Positions 9,193 through 20,237 of a DNA stretch of 64,000 bases are shown here, piece by piece; the stretch's first letter is position 1, and the number at the start of each line of letters is the position of its first letter. The DNA comes from Mycolicibacterium iranicum (GTDB lineage Bacteria; Actinomycetota; Actinomycetes; Mycobacteriales; Mycobacteriaceae). The notes under the pieces were generated by a model that saw only the letters and a program-made list of their open reading frames with translations, was not told where the DNA came from and searched no databases. Where the stretch lies: the NCBI RefSeq assembly GCF_001650495.1, contig NZ_LWCS01000019.1:1-64000 (forward strand), written 5' to 3'. A program made the translations under genes and the position numbers.

Positions 9193-12100
9193 AGGGCCCT
9201 GATGGGTCCGCCGCGGCTCCAGCCGAACACTCGTGTCGACCCTTCCTCGATCACCGCGTCGGGTGCCTCGTCGGCGGGCACCACACGCAGGTAGCGCTCA
9301 AGCGATCCCCAGTCGCGGTACCAGTCGCCGCTCAGGTAGGTGGGAATGGACTCGGTTCGCAACAGCGCCTGGATGAACAGGAACGGTCCGCCGTCCTCTG
9401 CGGCCTGCCACTGATTGGACGACACCACGATCTGCTTGAAGTTCGGCATGATCCGGTACTGCGGCAGCTCGGCCACCCCGAGGTGTTCGGCGAACGGACG
9501 CTGGCACGGGAAGTTGGCGGCCGTGGCGATGTCCATCAGTACCGGGGTGTCGCGGCCGAGGAACTCGCCGGCGGTCTGCAACACGGGCACGCGCGGGGGT
9601 GTGAACCCGAACCACTGGTCCTCGGACAGGTTCGGGTCGTCGGCGACGATGCGCGCCACGTTGGCTTCCGGCGGCGCCGTGGACATCGGGAAACGCAGAT
9701 TGCGCCACGCCTTCTGCTGGAAGATGTCGATCGGGTCGACCTCGTTGAGCTCCTGGTAGGAGCCGTCCGGGCGGTGCACGCCCCACTGCAGCTTCAGCGA
9801 CTGCCCGTAGTTGAACGAACCGTCCTCGTTGTAGTACCAGATCGCGCCGGCCGCGGCGACGGCGACGAGCGGGCGGTCGGGTGTCCGTGGCGGCAGTTGG
9901 TACCAGGCCGAGGTCGCCTTGGCCGCGACGGTGTTCTCGTCGAAGCTGCCCATGACCGGCGTCGTGGCCGGATCGAGCCCGAACGGCAGGAACACCCGCG
10001 ACCCGTTGACGCCCTCGGGTCCGTATCCGCCGCCTGTCCCGGCGGCGTAGCCGACGCCGATGTTCGGCTTGTCGACCGGCCCGTCGGAGTTGACGGTGCC
10101 CGGGTTGGCGGCCACGGGTTCGGCGGGTTCGAGGGTGTCGCTGACGCCGTTGGGGGTGAAGCCGACCGGGTCTTCGCCGCCCAGCGGGCCGTACTCGCCG
10201 AACCGCTGGCCGGGGACGGGCTGCAGCATCCCCGCGTTGGTGTCGGCCTCGACGAGGACGTCGTCGGCCATGGCGCAGCCGTCGCCGCGCAGGGCGTTGA
10301 TGTTGGCCGACCCCGTCGTGTAGACGGGGTAGCGCCCGGCGGTGGCCTTCAGCATCGATCCGAGCTCGAGCACGACCATGATCACGGCGACGACGAGCAG
10401 TGGGGTCGAGGCCAGCGCTCTGTTGCGACCGGTGTCGGCCACCTCGGTGTGTCCGGCGTAGTCCATGCGGAAGTGCAGCCAGCCCGCCAACAGCCCGCAC
10501 GCGATGGCCAGTACCAGGAAGATCGTCGTCACCGGGTAGCCGACGATCACGGGCTGCTTGTCGAACCAGGGCACGCCGTAGTTGCCGGTGTAGAACCAGC
10601 CGTTGATGGCCGAGGTCGCCCACGCGAGCACGAACAGCAGCGCCGTCACGTACAGCGCGAGGTTGCGTCTGCTGTGCAGGCCGACGCGCGCGAACGCGAA
10701 CGCGGTGACTCCGCCGAGCGCCCCGGTGAGGCCTGCGAACGCGCCGAACTGCACCGCCCACTTGGTCGGCGTGAGTGTCAGCAGGAGCAGCCCGATCGCG
10801 GTGGCGCCGACGAGCCGCCACACCGGCCCGCTGACGGCGCCGGGAACGCTGCCGCGCCGAAGCAGCACGGCGATCACGCCGAACAGGCAGAGCATCAGGA
10901 TCAGCACCGAGAAGCGCCGGGCGAGAGAGCCGTCGACGCTGTCTTCGACGGTGAGGTAGTAGTACCGCAGGAATTCCTGATACCAGGGCACGGTCGGTCC
11001 GACGACATATTTGATGCGAACGGACTCGGCGACGGTGGCCAGGGTCTGGTCGCGGAACACGACGACGAAGACGAGGGATGCGGCCGCCGCGAACGCTGCG
11101 AGGGCCGGGAGCACACCATCGGCCGCACGACGCACGGAGACGATGTGCGTGACCCCGCGCGCCCCGACGAGCAGCGGCGCGACCGCGACCAGTCCCTGCG
11201 GGGCGAGCGTCACGGAGAAGACGGCGACGACGATCGCGACCGCGTAGGGCCACAGGACGCGCCGCTGCAATGTGATCTCGGTGAGCATCCAGACTGCGAC
11301 GACGCCGAACGCGATCAGCGGCTCGGGCCGCAGCCCGTTGTTGAACGGCAGCCATGCCGCAAGGAACACCGCGCCCGCGGTCAGCACCGTGACGCGGTTG
11401 ACGGACAGCCGCCTGCCGAGCCGGGGCAGCATGCCGCGCGAAAGGATCAGCCAGGTACCGATCGCCGCGGCCGTGGCGGGCAGCCGCAGCCAGACGCCTG
11501 CGGTGCTGATCGACGCCATGTTCGCGAGGACGCTCTGGTACCAGTCGAACGGCGCCTCCGAGGCCCCGAAATAGCGGTAGTAGTTGGTGAGGTAACCCGC
11601 CTCGTCGGACACGCGGGCGATCGTGGTGTTGTAGCCGTCGTCGGACGTCGGGGCGCCCACCACGTGCCAGACGAGCAGGCTGCCGATGACGGCAGCGTCG
11701 GTGAGCCACGTCCACAGCCCGGCCCGGCGGCGGCGTCTGAGTTCGCGCGGGACGCGTCGGCCGGAGGCCCGGTCGAGCACGGCGAGCGCGACGATGGAGG
11801 CGATGACGCAGATCACCCCGAGCACCATCACGGCCAGCTTCAGCAGGGTCGGTGTCGTGATGAACCGGGTGTCGATGTCGATGCGGGCGTTCAGGCCTGC
11901 GTCCGGCGCCACGTCGAGGTCGGTGAACACGCCCGAGACCTGGGGACGTTTGTCGGGCGGCTGGGTGCCGGCGGCGCCGGGAATGCCGACGAAGTCGGCG
12001 CCGACCGCACCGACGTTGGCCCAGATTCGGAGTTCGCTGCAGTTACCTGACGTGACCGCCTCGCGGGGCGCTACCGCGGCGACGGTGTCGCGGAACGCGA

Positions 12101-12425
12101 CGTAGACGACATCGGCGTTGGCGCGCACGAACAGCCCGTTGCGGCCGACGTCGATGCCGCCGGGCGGGTTGGTGGAGAACACCAGACCGCCGTCTTCGGG
12201 CAGCGTCGCGATGGCCGCGCAGGGGATCGTGACCTCAAGAGATCGCGGCGCGCCCGAGACCAGCGGCGCGGTGATGTCGCTGACGAATCCGTCGGCGTTG
12301 GCCGATTGCGGCCACACGATGGTGGCCGTCGACTGCTTCACCGGGAGTAGCGGTGCGAGCCCGCACAACACCAGCCCGGCGAGCCCCGCGATGACGGCGA
12401 CGAGTCGGGCGGTCGGGGCAGGCAC
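9186..12425 (-). CDS. embA: Arabinosyltransferase EmbA
   Basis: This 1079-residue paralogue of EmbB/EmbC works with EmbB on the terminal hexa-arabinofuranoside of arabinogalactan. It has the same plan: N-terminal helix [12 protein letters not shown], a catalytic loop [13 protein letters not shown], many membrane helices and a soluble C-terminal domain. The middle gene of the cluster is expected to be EmbA, and the TSDDGYNT variant fits EmbA rather than EmbB or EmbC. The GTG start at 12425 lies 52 nt from embC. The stop overlaps embB, so expression is probably coupled. Confidence 0.94.
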   Translation of the reverse strand: MPAPTARLVAVIAGLAGLVLCGLAPLLPVKQSTATIVWPQSANADGFVSDITAPLVSGAPRSLEVTIPCAAIATLPEDGGLVFSTNPPGGIDVGRNGLFVRANADVVYVAFRDTVAAVAPREAVTSGNCSELRIWANVGAVGADFVGIPGAAGTQPPDKRPQVSGVFTDLDVAPDAGLNARIDIDTRFITTPTLLKLAVMVLGVICVIASIVALAVLDRASGRRVPRELRRRRRAGLWTWLTDAAVIGSLLVWHVVGAPTSDDGYNTTIARVSDEAGYLTNYYRYFGASEAPFDWYQSVLANMASISTAGVWLRLPATAAAIGTWLILSRGMLPRLGRRLSVNRVTVLTAGAVFLAAWLPFNNGLRPEPLIAFGVVAVWMLTEITLQRRVLWPYAVAIVVAVFSVTLAPQGLVAVAPLLVGARGVTHIVSVRRAADGVLPALAAFAAAASLVFVVVFRDQTLATVAESVRIKYVVGPTVPWYQEFLRYYYLTVEDSVDGSLARRFSVLILMLCLFGVIAVLLRRGSVPGAVSGPVWRLVGATAIGLLLLTLTPTKWAVQFGAFAGLTGALGGVTAFAFARVGLHSRRNLALYVTALLFVLAWATSAINGWFYTGNYGVPWFDKQPVIVGYPVTTIFLVLAIACGLLAGWLHFRMDYAGHTEVADTGRNRALASTPLLVVAVIMVVLELGSMLKATAGRYPVYTTGSANINALRGDGCAMADDVLVEADTNAGMLQPVPGQRFGEYGPLGGEDPVGFTPNGVSDTLEPAEPVAANPGTVNSDGPVDKPNIGVGYAAGTGGGYGPEGVNGSRVFLPFGLDPATTPVMGSFDENTVAAKATSAWYQLPPRTPDRPLVAVAAAGAIWYYNEDGSFNYGQSLKLQWGVHRPDGSYQELNEVDPIDIFQQKAWRNLRFPMSTAPPEANVARIVADDPNLSEDQWFGFTPPRVPVLQTAGEFLGRDTPVLMDIATAANFPCQRPFAEHLGVAELPQYRIMPNFKQIVVSSNQWQAAEDGGPFLFIQALLRTESIPTYLSGDWYRDWGSLERYLRVVPADEAPDAVIEEGSTRVFGWSRGGPIRALP

Positions 12426-12477
12426 GAGGCTCGATGGTAGGCGACGTTCCTATGGCGTCGGTTTCGGCGTGCCGCGC

Positions 12478-15400
12478 CTAGCTCAACCGAAGTGGCGCCG
12501 GGCTCCACAGCCCGCTGCGTTCTGTGGTCCCGAGATCCAGCCGTGCGGGTTCGGCGTCGGGGTAGAACGGCACGAGCTGTTGCAGCGCACCCCAGTCGCG
12601 GAACCAGTCGTCCTTCAGATAGGTCGGCACGGTGACCGCGCGCAGCAGCAGTTCGGTGATGCCGAGGGGGCCGCCGCCGAGGTAGTCCATCACCGGCGAG
12701 TTGGCTTCCGCGCCGAACCGGTCGGGCAGGATTCGCCACTTCGGCACCTCGATGACGCCGTTGCGGTGGTCGAACGGACGTTGGCACGGGAAGGCCAGCC
12801 CGACGAGCCAGTCCAGCAGGACCGGGTCGGTGGACCCGACGACGTCCTGGAGCGTGCGCAGTTCGGGGATGCGCGGTGGTGTGACGGCGATCCAGTGGTC
12901 GGGGCTCAGATCGTCGTCGGTGGCGACCAGACGGATCTGGGTGGCGTCAGACGGGATCGACGACAGCGGCGCCCGCAGGTTGCGCCACGCCGGCGCGGCG
13001 CCGACATCGCCGAAGCCGACGCTGCCCGCCGGTTCGCCGTCGGGCCCGGCCCACTGCACGACGACCTCGCCCGGGTCGAACCGTCCGGCGGCCGCGACGA
13101 CGAGCAGCGAGTCGGACCGGTCCTGCTCGCTCCACCCGGCGGGCAGCTGGTACCAGGCCGAGCGCAGGAACGCCGGCTGCTGGGTGCCGCTGCGCCAGCT
13201 GCCCATCACCGGCGTGCGCGCGGGGTCCAGACCGTAGGGGAGGCGCGCGCGGGAGCCGTTGACGCCCGCAGCGGATGTGGTTCCGCCTTCGGTGCCGGCT
13301 TCGCTGCCGGTGACGACGCCACTGTCGCTGTCGGCGAAGTTGCCTGCGCCCGGCTCCTCGCTGACGGGGTCGGGCGACACGTCCGACGGAATACCGTTGG
13401 GGCTGAACCCTTCAGCGGTCACGTCGCCGAGCGCCTCGCCGACGGGGACGGTGCCGGCCGGGGACAGCAGTCCGGCGTTGACGTCCTGCTCGACCAGGAC
13501 GTCCTCGGCCATTCCGCACGTCTTGCCGGTCAGTGCCTGCAGGTTGGACCGGCCGACGGTCCACGCCGGGTACTGCCCGACCATCGCCACAGTCAGTGAC
13601 ACCACCTCGAACATCACCAGTGCCCAGGTGGCAATTGCCAACGGCGACTGAGCAATCCGCTTCCACAGCGGCTGGATTCCCGGTGGTGGTGGTTTGTCGC
13701 GGCCGGAGAAATGGAGCCATGCGGCGACGAGCAGTGCGACGGCCGACAGGCCCAGCAGCACTGTCATGAAGCCGAACTTCCACTCGGGGAAGGTATTCGA
13801 CCATGGGACACCGAAGTTGGAGACGTACCACCAGCCGTTGACGGTGGCGAACGACAGCGCCGTGACGAACAGCACGGCGGCGGCGAACACGGAGCGATTG
13901 CGCGGTGAGCGCATCGCTGCCGCGGAGATCGCGACGGCCGCCAGCGCGCCGATGGAGCCGGCCAGGCCCGCGAACACCCCGAAGTGGTGGGTCCATTTGG
14001 TGGGCGTGAACATCATGGCGAGGAACGCGATGACGGTGATGCCGATGATGCGCAGGCCTGGACCGGCCGCCGTGCCGGGAATCCGGCCCTTGCGCAACGT
14101 CATCGCGATCGCCACCGCCAGCGAGAGCAGCGCGGCGAGCACGGCGAAGCGGCGCGCCACCGAGCCGTCGGGGCTGGTGGTGAACAGTCGCGAATAGCGG
14201 ACGTGCTCGTCGAACCAGGCCAGGCTCGGGCCGACGGCCGACTTGAAGCTGCTGGCCTGCAGCTCGGCCGCCAGCGTTTGGTCGCGGAAGATCAGGAAGA
14301 TCGTCACGGTGCCCGCCGCGGCGATGGGCGCAAGTAGCGCGAGGTAGCCGAATCGTGAAGTGTGAGCGGCCACAATGGTTTTCAGTGGTCCGATGGCTAC
14401 CAGTAGAGCGCCGACCGCGGCGACGCCCGTCGGCCCGGAGAACAGTGTCAGCGCGCCGATGATGATCGCCACCGCGACAGGAAGCAGGCGGCTGGTCGCC
14501 ACGCCGCGCTCCACCGAGCACCACGTCAGCAGGATGCCCAGGGCGATGATCGGTTCGGGTCGCAGACCGTTGTTCAGCGGAAGCCAGAACGCCAGGAACA
14601 ACCCCGCGGCCGTCCATGCCGCGGCGCGACTGTGTTTGACGGCGGTGCCCAGCCGGGGGATCACCTCGCGGCTGATGACCCACCAGCAGGCCAGTGCCAT
14701 CAGCAGCGTCGGCAACCGCATCCACACGCTGGTCGTGCTGACGTTCGCCCACAGCGCGAGCAGGTCGTAGTACCAGCCGAACGGCGCCTCGGGGGTGCCG
14801 AACCAGCGGTAGTAGTTGGCCATGTAGCCGGCCTGCTCGGAGACCCGGGCCATGGTGAGGATGTAGCCGTCGTCGGCGGTGTTGGCACCGACGAAGTGCC
14901 ACCACACCAGCACGGCCGTCACCAGTCCGTCCAGCGGCGACATCGACCACCAGCGCGGCGGCAGGAAGCGCTTGTGGCGTCGTCCGTCGGCGCTGTCGAG
15001 GACGTGCAGCGCGCCGAGCGACACGATCGTCATGGCGACGCCGAGAATCATCGCGAGCAGCTTCAGCACCGTGGGCGAGCTGCTGTAGCGGGTGTCGATG
15101 GTCGCCGAGAACTCCAGGCCGGGGGGTGCGCGGCCGGACAGGTCGGTGAAGACGCCGACGATCTGCGGGCGGAAGTCGTATCCGCCGCGTTCGCCGCGCA
15201 GCGGCTCGCGAGGTGCGTCCGGATTGTCGCGGTCCGGTTCGGCCTGCAGGCCGACGAACTCGCCCGTCACCCTGTCGGCATGTGCGGTGAAGCGCAGCTC
15301 CTGGCATTCGGGGCTGAGCACCTGGTCCAGCGGCGCGCTCACGACCGGGGTGTTGCGCACGATGACGAGCAGGTTGTTGTTGACGCGCTCGATGAGCAGG

Positions 15401-15696
15401 CCTCGGTCGACGGCCTTGGGGGCCTGCTTGGGGACCGTGGACAGCAGCACGGTGCGGCCGGGGCGGTCCAGGCCCGCCGCGGCACTACACGGGATCGTGA
15501 TGTCCAGATCGGTGGCGACGTAGCCGATCAGTGGGGCGTCGACGCTCTGCAGCACACCGTTCTGCGGCCAGTTCAGTTGTGCGGTGGTCTGGTTGACGGG
15601 AAGCAGCGGGGTGGCGACGGCCAGCACCGTACCGAGCAGCCCGGCGATGATCGCGATCAGGCGCGCGGTGCGGTGGTTCCTCGGCTGCTCGACCAC
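12478..15696 (-). CDS. embC: Arabinosyltransferase EmbC
   Basis: This 1072-residue GT-C arabinosyltransferase mainly elongates the arabinan of lipoarabinomannan. It has the catalytic loop TADDGYILTMARV, a series of hydrophobic helices and a C-terminal domain containing [17 protein letters not shown]. The GTG at 15696 (VVEQPRNHR) is chosen because the longer frame, to 15786, runs into the aftA coding sequence and reads as out-of-frame residues there. The aftA stop lies 4 nt upstream. First position in the emb triplet and this length fit EmbC. Confidence 0.94.
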   Translation of the reverse strand: MVEQPRNHRTARLIAIIAGLLGTVLAVATPLLPVNQTTAQLNWPQNGVLQSVDAPLIGYVATDLDITIPCSAAAGLDRPGRTVLLSTVPKQAPKAVDRGLLIERVNNNLLVIVRNTPVVSAPLDQVLSPECQELRFTAHADRVTGEFVGLQAEPDRDNPDAPREPLRGERGGYDFRPQIVGVFTDLSGRAPPGLEFSATIDTRYSSSPTVLKLLAMILGVAMTIVSLGALHVLDSADGRRHKRFLPPRWWSMSPLDGLVTAVLVWWHFVGANTADDGYILTMARVSEQAGYMANYYRWFGTPEAPFGWYYDLLALWANVSTTSVWMRLPTLLMALACWWVISREVIPRLGTAVKHSRAAAWTAAGLFLAFWLPLNNGLRPEPIIALGILLTWCSVERGVATSRLLPVAVAIIIGALTLFSGPTGVAAVGALLVAIGPLKTIVAAHTSRFGYLALLAPIAAAGTVTIFLIFRDQTLAAELQASSFKSAVGPSLAWFDEHVRYSRLFTTSPDGSVARRFAVLAALLSLAVAIAMTLRKGRIPGTAAGPGLRIIGITVIAFLAMMFTPTKWTHHFGVFAGLAGSIGALAAVAISAAAMRSPRNRSVFAAAVLFVTALSFATVNGWWYVSNFGVPWSNTFPEWKFGFMTVLLGLSAVALLVAAWLHFSGRDKPPPPGIQPLWKRIAQSPLAIATWALVMFEVVSLTVAMVGQYPAWTVGRSNLQALTGKTCGMAEDVLVEQDVNAGLLSPAGTVPVGEALGDVTAEGFSPNGIPSDVSPDPVSEEPGAGNFADSDSGVVTGSEAGTEGGTTSAAGVNGSRARLPYGLDPARTPVMGSWRSGTQQPAFLRSAWYQLPAGWSEQDRSDSLLVVAAAGRFDPGEVVVQWAGPDGEPAGSVGFGDVGAAPAWRNLRAPLSSIPSDATQIRLVATDDDLSPDHWIAVTPPRIPELRTLQDVVGSTDPVLLDWLVGLAFPCQRPFDHRNGVIEVPKWRILPDRFGAEANSPVMDYLGGGPLGITELLLRAVTVPTYLKDDWFRDWGALQQLVPFYPDAEPARLDLGTTERSGLWSPAPLRLS

Positions 15697-15700
15697 GGGG

Positions 15701-17563
15701 CTAGATGGTAATTGGCTTGCGGATGGCCAGCACGAACGGTCCGACGGTGGACACGTCGAACCGTGGGTCGTCGAACAGCGCGTCATCGAGGGCCACGTGA
15801 TATCGCCGCACGTTGGGCTGGTTCGGGTAGACGTCCTCGGCCAGGCGCAGCGTGTAGGTGTCGTTGGCGCCGCGGCGCATCAGGAACACCGACGGCGGCT
15901 CCCACGGCATCGCGTCGAGCGCCTCGATGAACTGGTCGGCATCGGTGAGCATCGCCCAGCCCTCGATTGCGGCCGCGCGCTGGTCGAACTGCGCGAGCGG
16001 GTTGGCGTAGTGCGACGTCAGACCCTGAAACCCGTAGTACGGGTAGTAGGACAGGAAGCTGTAGTCGGCGGTCATGACCACGGTCTCGTTGCGGGGCCGG
16101 CCGGTGACTTCCTGGATGCGGGCGTCGACCTCCCGGTAGTACTGCTCGGCGCCGGGCGGGCGCCGGTCGGCGCGTTCGCCGTAGCCGTCGGTGTCGGTGT
16201 AGGCGACGACGATGTCGGGGCGCAGCACGTCGGGGATGTCCTGGGCGAAGGTGACGGCGCCGACCGAGCCGACCGCGGTGGCGACGGCGACGACGCGGCG
16301 GGCGTTGGGTTGGGTCACCCGGGCCGCGACCATCCGGGTGGTTTCGATGAAGCCGAACGCGCCTGCGGCGGCGAGCAGGATCGTCAGGGTGGGCTGCAGG
16401 CGGAACGACAGCAGGGTGGTGCCCACCAGCGTGGTCAGCATCGACAGCAGCGACCATGCGTAGACGGCGAGCACTGCGACGGCCAGAGCGCCGGCCCGGG
16501 TGGAGCTGCGCGCGCGGACGACCAGCCAAATGGTGCCGAGCATGCACAGCGCGCCCAGCAGGGTGAAGTCGAGCATCGGGAAGGACAGTTCGGCGCCGTC
16601 CTTCGGCAGGTAATGCTGCGCGGTGCCGGATTCGGCCGGGGTGCCGCGGGCTGCGGCGAGCAGGTACGGGGCCCAGGTGATCAGCATGATCAGCCCGGAG
16701 ATGGCGGCGATCGCGGCCAGCCGCAGCAGCGGGTCCCAGTGCCGGCGGGCCGCGGCCAGCAGCACAGCCATGACCGCGAGGGTGAAGGCCGCGTAGCCGA
16801 ACAGCAGTGTGTAGAAGAGGCCGGCGACGCCGAGGAAGATGCCCGTGCCGATGACGGCGGTCCAACCGCCTTGTCGGGACTTGCCTTGCAGACCCGACCA
16901 GGCGAGCACGAACACCGGCGGCAGCAGCACGGCGATGATGGCGGCGTAGGGCTCGGCGGGGGAGTAGGCGAGGGCGGCCGCGGCGGTGGCTGTGGACACG
17001 ACGAGCGCGTACTCGAAGCGAATCATGCTCGACCACAGCACGAATGCGAGCGCGATGGCGATGGTGATCGAGATGATCGACCAGGGCTTGAACATCTCCC
17101 AGGCGGGTGTTCCGGTGAGTGCCGCGAGCCGGCCGCCGATCCAGAACCAGCCGGCGGGGTAGAACGGCGGCAGGCCGATATAGGTCATGTCGTGCAGACC
17201 GGGCTGGTCCGCGAGGCGGGTCAGGTATTCGGTACGGAACTGCTGATCGACCGAGATGCCGAACAGATAGAGCTTGGTGGCGCCCAACGGCATCGCGAGC
17301 GTGACGACCGAGAAGGCGGACAGGAACAGCACGGCGCCGATGCGGCCGATCAGTTGTCTGCTTCTGCGCCAGGCGACGCCGCTCGCGAGGAGCCCGATCA
17401 GGCTGGCCACCTGACCGACGGTGGTCAGTGCGTGCAACTGGTTGGACGAGTTGTACGCCGGCCATTCGACGCGGGCGATGGCGAACAAGCTGACGACCGC
17501 GACGAGCGCGGCGACGGCCGTGGCGGCGACCATCTGGCCTGTGACGGCCAGCGCGGTGCGCAT
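15701..17563 (-). CDS. aftA: Arabinofuranosyltransferase AftA
   Basis: This 620-residue polytopic GT-C enzyme (GT85) adds the first arabinofuranose residues to the galactan chain. About eleven hydrophobic segments are visible, starting with [18 protein letters not shown], and a periplasmic C-terminal part follows with the Tyr-rich stretch [17 protein letters not shown]. The ATG at 17563 shares one base with the dprE2 stop (TGATG). The much longer frame to 18424 is only dprE2 read out of frame and is rejected. The M. tuberculosis protein is about 640 residues. It sits between dprE2 and embC as expected. Confidence 0.94.
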   Translation of the reverse strand: MRTALAVTGQMVAATAVAALVAVVSLFAIARVEWPAYNSSNQLHALTTVGQVASLIGLLASGVAWRRSRQLIGRIGAVLFLSAFSVVTLAMPLGATKLYLFGISVDQQFRTEYLTRLADQPGLHDMTYIGLPPFYPAGWFWIGGRLAALTGTPAWEMFKPWSIISITIAIALAFVLWSSMIRFEYALVVSTATAAAALAYSPAEPYAAIIAVLLPPVFVLAWSGLQGKSRQGGWTAVIGTGIFLGVAGLFYTLLFGYAAFTLAVMAVLLAAARRHWDPLLRLAAIAAISGLIMLITWAPYLLAAARGTPAESGTAQHYLPKDGAELSFPMLDFTLLGALCMLGTIWLVVRARSSTRAGALAVAVLAVYAWSLLSMLTTLVGTTLLSFRLQPTLTILLAAAGAFGFIETTRMVAARVTQPNARRVVAVATAVGSVGAVTFAQDIPDVLRPDIVVAYTDTDGYGERADRRPPGAEQYYREVDARIQEVTGRPRNETVVMTADYSFLSYYPYYGFQGLTSHYANPLAQFDQRAAAIEGWAMLTDADQFIEALDAMPWEPPSVFLMRRGANDTYTLRLAEDVYPNQPNVRRYHVALDDALFDDPRFDVSTVGPFVLAIRKPITI

Positions 17564-18345
17564 CAGATAGGCAGCTTGCGGAAGATCGGGCGTGGGATGT
17601 GGCGCAGCACCATCATCACGAACCGGAACGGCCCGGGAGCCCAGATCAGGTCCTTGCCCTTGTTCGACGCCGTCACCGCCAGTTCGGCGACATCTTCCTT
17701 GTCGACGGTGAACGGAGCTTCCTTGGCGCCGGTCGCCTTCCAGTGCTCGATCGTCGTCGTCGTGCGCACCTGACCGGGCCGGATGACGAGCACGCGAACA
17801 CCGAACTCGCGCAACGCTTCTCCGAGCCCGAGGTAGAAGCCGTCGAGGCCGGCCTTGGTGGAGCCGTAGACGAAGTTCGAGCGGCGCACGCGCTCGCCAG
17901 CTGCCGAACTCATCGCGATGATGCGGCCGGAGCCCTGCGCGCGCATCTTCTCGCCGAGCAGCACACCGACGGAAACCGCTGCGGTGTAGTTGATCCCGGC
18001 GATCTGCACGGCCTTGCGCTGGTTCTGCCACAGTTCTTCGGCGTCGCCGAGGAGTCCGAACGCGACAACCGCCACGTCGACGTCTCCGCCCGCCCAGGCC
18101 TCGTCGATGACGGCCGGATGGCTGTCGGTGTCGAGGGCGTCGAAGTCGATCCAGTCGACAGCCCTGGCGCCTGCGGCCTGCAGCTGAGCGATTGCGGCGT
18201 CTTTGCGGGGATGCCCGGGCAGGTCGGCGAGGATCACGCGGGCGCGGGCGTTGCGCAGGTAGCGCTCGGCGATCGCGAGGGCGATCTCCGAGGTGCCGCC
18301 GAGGAGAAGGATCGTCTGGGGATTGCCGGTGGCATCGAAAACCAT
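17563..18345 (-). CDS. dprE2: Decaprenylphosphoryl-2-keto-ribose reductase DprE2
   Basis: This 260-residue short-chain dehydrogenase performs the second half of the epimerisation of decaprenyl-phospho-ribose to decaprenyl-phospho-arabinose, using NADH to reduce the keto intermediate made by DprE1. The nucleotide-binding motif [15 protein letters not shown] is near the N terminus, and the active-site set [10 protein letters not shown]...[12 protein letters not shown] gives Ser, Tyr and Lys (YxxxK). It starts at the base after the dprE1 stop, so the two are surely cotranslated. Confidence 0.95.
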   Translation of the reverse strand: MVFDATGNPQTILLLGGTSEIALAIAERYLRNARARVILADLPGHPRKDAAIAQLQAAGARAVDWIDFDALDTDSHPAVIDEAWAGGDVDVAVVAFGLLGDAEELWQNQRKAVQIAGINYTAAVSVGVLLGEKMRAQGSGRIIAMSSAAGERVRRSNFVYGSTKAGLDGFYLGLGEALREFGVRVLVIRPGQVRTTTTIEHWKATGAKEAPFTVDKEDVAELAVTASNKGKDLIWAPGPFRFVMMVLRHIPRPIFRKLPI

Positions 18346-19728
18346 CTAGAGGAGCTCCAGTCGTCGGGCCATGTCGGAGGCGAAGACACCGTCGGGATCC
18401 ACCTTGCGGCGCACGGCAATCCACTCGTCGATGCGGGGGTACATGGCGTGGAAGGTCTCCGCGGTGGTGCGCGAATCCTTGGCGGTGTAGAGGCGGCCAC
18501 CGAATTCGAGGACCCGCTTGTCGAGGCCGTTGAGGAACTCGTTGAGGCCGGCGGTGATCGGGAAGTCGACGCAGACGTTCCAGCCCGGGATCGGGAAGCT
18601 CAGCGGCGCCTCATTTCCCGGGCCGAAGAGCTTGAACACGTTGAGGAACGAGTAGAAGCCGGAGCGCTGGATGTCGACGATGATCGCCTTGAACTCCTCG
18701 ACGGCGCTGGTCGGTACCACGAACTGGTACTGGCCGAACCCGGCGGACCCGTAGGCGCGGTTCCACTCTCCGAACATGTCGAGCGGGTGGTAGAACTGCG
18801 TCAGGTTCTGGACCTTGCCGCGGTAGGTGCCCGACTTGCGGTACCAGAGCTCGCCGATCGGTCCGAAGGTGTACTTGTTGGCCAGGCCGTTGGGGAACAC
18901 GTCGGGGAACGTGAGCAGTTGGGGCGCATCGAATTTCAGCGGGTTCTTGCGCAGCTTCCTGGGCAGCTGGTCGAGGGTGGCGAGAGATCCGCGGGAGATG
19001 GCGGCGCGGCCGAGCTTCGGCGGTGGGCTGATCGCGTCGAACCATGCGCTGGAGTAGGTGTAGTTGTCCTCGGTGCCATCGCTGTGGAAGGCGATGGTCT
19101 CGTCGAGGCTCGCGGTGACGTCGCCGTCGGCGATGAAGTACGCCGTCTCGGTGGGCGTCATCGCGATGGTGGCGCGCAGGATGATGCCGGTGAGCCCGTT
19201 GCCGCCGACGGTGGCCCAGAACAGGTCGCGGTCGGGTCCGGACGGGGTGATGGTGCGAATCTCGCCGTTGGCGGTGAGAAGGTCCATGGAGCGCACGTGG
19301 TTGCCGAAGCTTCCGGCGCTGTGGTGGTTCTTGCCGTGGATGTCGCACGCGATCGCGCCGCCGATGGTGACCTGGCGGGTGCCGGGGAGGACGGGGACCC
19401 ACAGGCCCAGCGGCAGGGCGGCGCGCATCAGCTGGTCGAGGTTGACGCCCCCGTCGACGTCGACGAGGTGGCTGTCGGCGTCCATCGAGTGGATGCGGTT
19501 GCACGCATTCATGTCGATGACGAGGCCGCCGCCGTTCTGGGCGTTGTCGCCGTAGGAGCGGCCCAGGCCGCGGGCGAGAACACCCCGGCCGGGGTTCTCG
19601 GCGGCCTGCGCGACGGCCTTGGCGATCACCTCGGGATCCGGCGTCGACAGCACCTGCGCGACGGACGGAGCGGTGCGGCCCCAGCCGGTCAGCCGCTTCG
19701 CGGTGGTCGGAAACTCGGTGCTCAACAT
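18346..19728 (-). CDS. dprE1: Decaprenylphosphoryl-beta-D-ribose oxidase DprE1
   Basis: This FAD enzyme oxidises decaprenyl-phospho-ribose, the first step of arabinan donor synthesis, and is the target of benzothiazinones. The FAD-binding stretches [16 protein letters not shown] and [18 protein letters not shown] are intact. The cysteine that benzothiazinones bind covalently is present in [10 protein letters not shown] (codon 18571-18573, residue 386 from the chosen start). The ATG at 19728 (MLSTEF) is preferred because M. tuberculosis DprE1 begins MLS at this place; a GTG at 19734 adds two residues. Overall it is 460 residues, the family length. Confidence 0.96.
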   Translation of the reverse strand: MLSTEFPTTAKRLTGWGRTAPSVAQVLSTPDPEVIAKAVAQAAENPGRGVLARGLGRSYGDNAQNGGGLVIDMNACNRIHSMDADSHLVDVDGGVNLDQLMRAALPLGLWVPVLPGTRQVTIGGAIACDIHGKNHHSAGSFGNHVRSMDLLTANGEIRTITPSGPDRDLFWATVGGNGLTGIILRATIAMTPTETAYFIADGDVTASLDETIAFHSDGTEDNYTYSSAWFDAISPPPKLGRAAISRGSLATLDQLPRKLRKNPLKFDAPQLLTFPDVFPNGLANKYTFGPIGELWYRKSGTYRGKVQNLTQFYHPLDMFGEWNRAYGSAGFGQYQFVVPTSAVEEFKAIIVDIQRSGFYSFLNVFKLFGPGNEAPLSFPIPGWNVCVDFPITAGLNEFLNGLDKRVLEFGGRLYTAKDSRTTAETFHAMYPRIDEWIAVRRKVDPDGVFASDMARRLELL

Positions 19729-19789
19729 CGTCACAGAGGGTACCGCCTATGGCGGTCGGGTCAGCGCAGCGCGATCTTTCCCCGGGTCG

Positions 19790-20209
19790 CTACGCTCCCG
19801 CCCACCGGAAGATCACCGCGCGCTGGACGATGAAGTTGATGACCGTCGCGGTGCCCTGGGCGATCACGAATGCGACGACCACGCCTGTGGCCGAGTAGTC
19901 GAAAGCCCGCAGGAGCACGTGGTTGAGGCCGACCTGCACGACGAACGTGGTGATGTAGAGCGCCCACACCGCGACCAGTCGTCGGGTGCTGGGCGGGGCC
20001 TGGAACGTCCAACGCCGGTTGAGCAGGTAGGCGGTGGTCGTGCCTGCGATCCAGCCGAGGATCTTGGCGACGTCGGGCTGCAGGTCGGCGACCTTGTACA
20101 GCAGCACGTACAGGCCGAAGTCCACGATCGCAGAGAACCCGCCGGTCACGACGAAGCGCCAGATCTGCGTCTTCAGGCTCAGCTGCGGTGACATCGGGGG
20201 CTCGGCCAC
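19790..20209 (-). CDS. GtrA-family membrane protein (Rv3789-like)
   Basis: This 139-residue protein has four hydrophobic helices in the GtrA pattern, with FVVTGGFSAIVDFGLYVLLY first and the conserved NRRWTF between the second and third. In M. tuberculosis the equivalent gene heads the dprE1-dprE2-aftA-emb set. It was proposed to move decaprenyl-phospho-arabinose across the membrane, and later to recruit AftA; which is right remains unsettled. The start is GTG at 20209, with an ATG six codons in (20194) as the alternative. It is the first gene of the minus-strand cell-wall operon. Confidence 0.88.
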   Translation of the reverse strand: MAEPPMSPQLSLKTQIWRFVVTGGFSAIVDFGLYVLLYKVADLQPDVAKILGWIAGTTTAYLLNRRWTFQAPPSTRRLVAVWALYITTFVVQVGLNHVLLRAFDYSATGVVVAFVIAQGTATVINFIVQRAVIFRWAGA

Positions 20210-20237
20210 CCGCGCAGCTTACTGTGACGATCCACGT

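Noticed and set aside
9483..12050. An 855-codon plus-strand frame antisense to embA, and similar long frames on embB and embC
   Set aside because: They encode Gly/Arg/His/Asp-rich low-quality sequence and mirror the GC-rich third positions of the emb genes.
15701..18424. A 907-codon frame continuing aftA upstream through dprE2
   Set aside because: The first ~287 codons are dprE2 read out of frame; the aftA family starts at the ATG at 17563.
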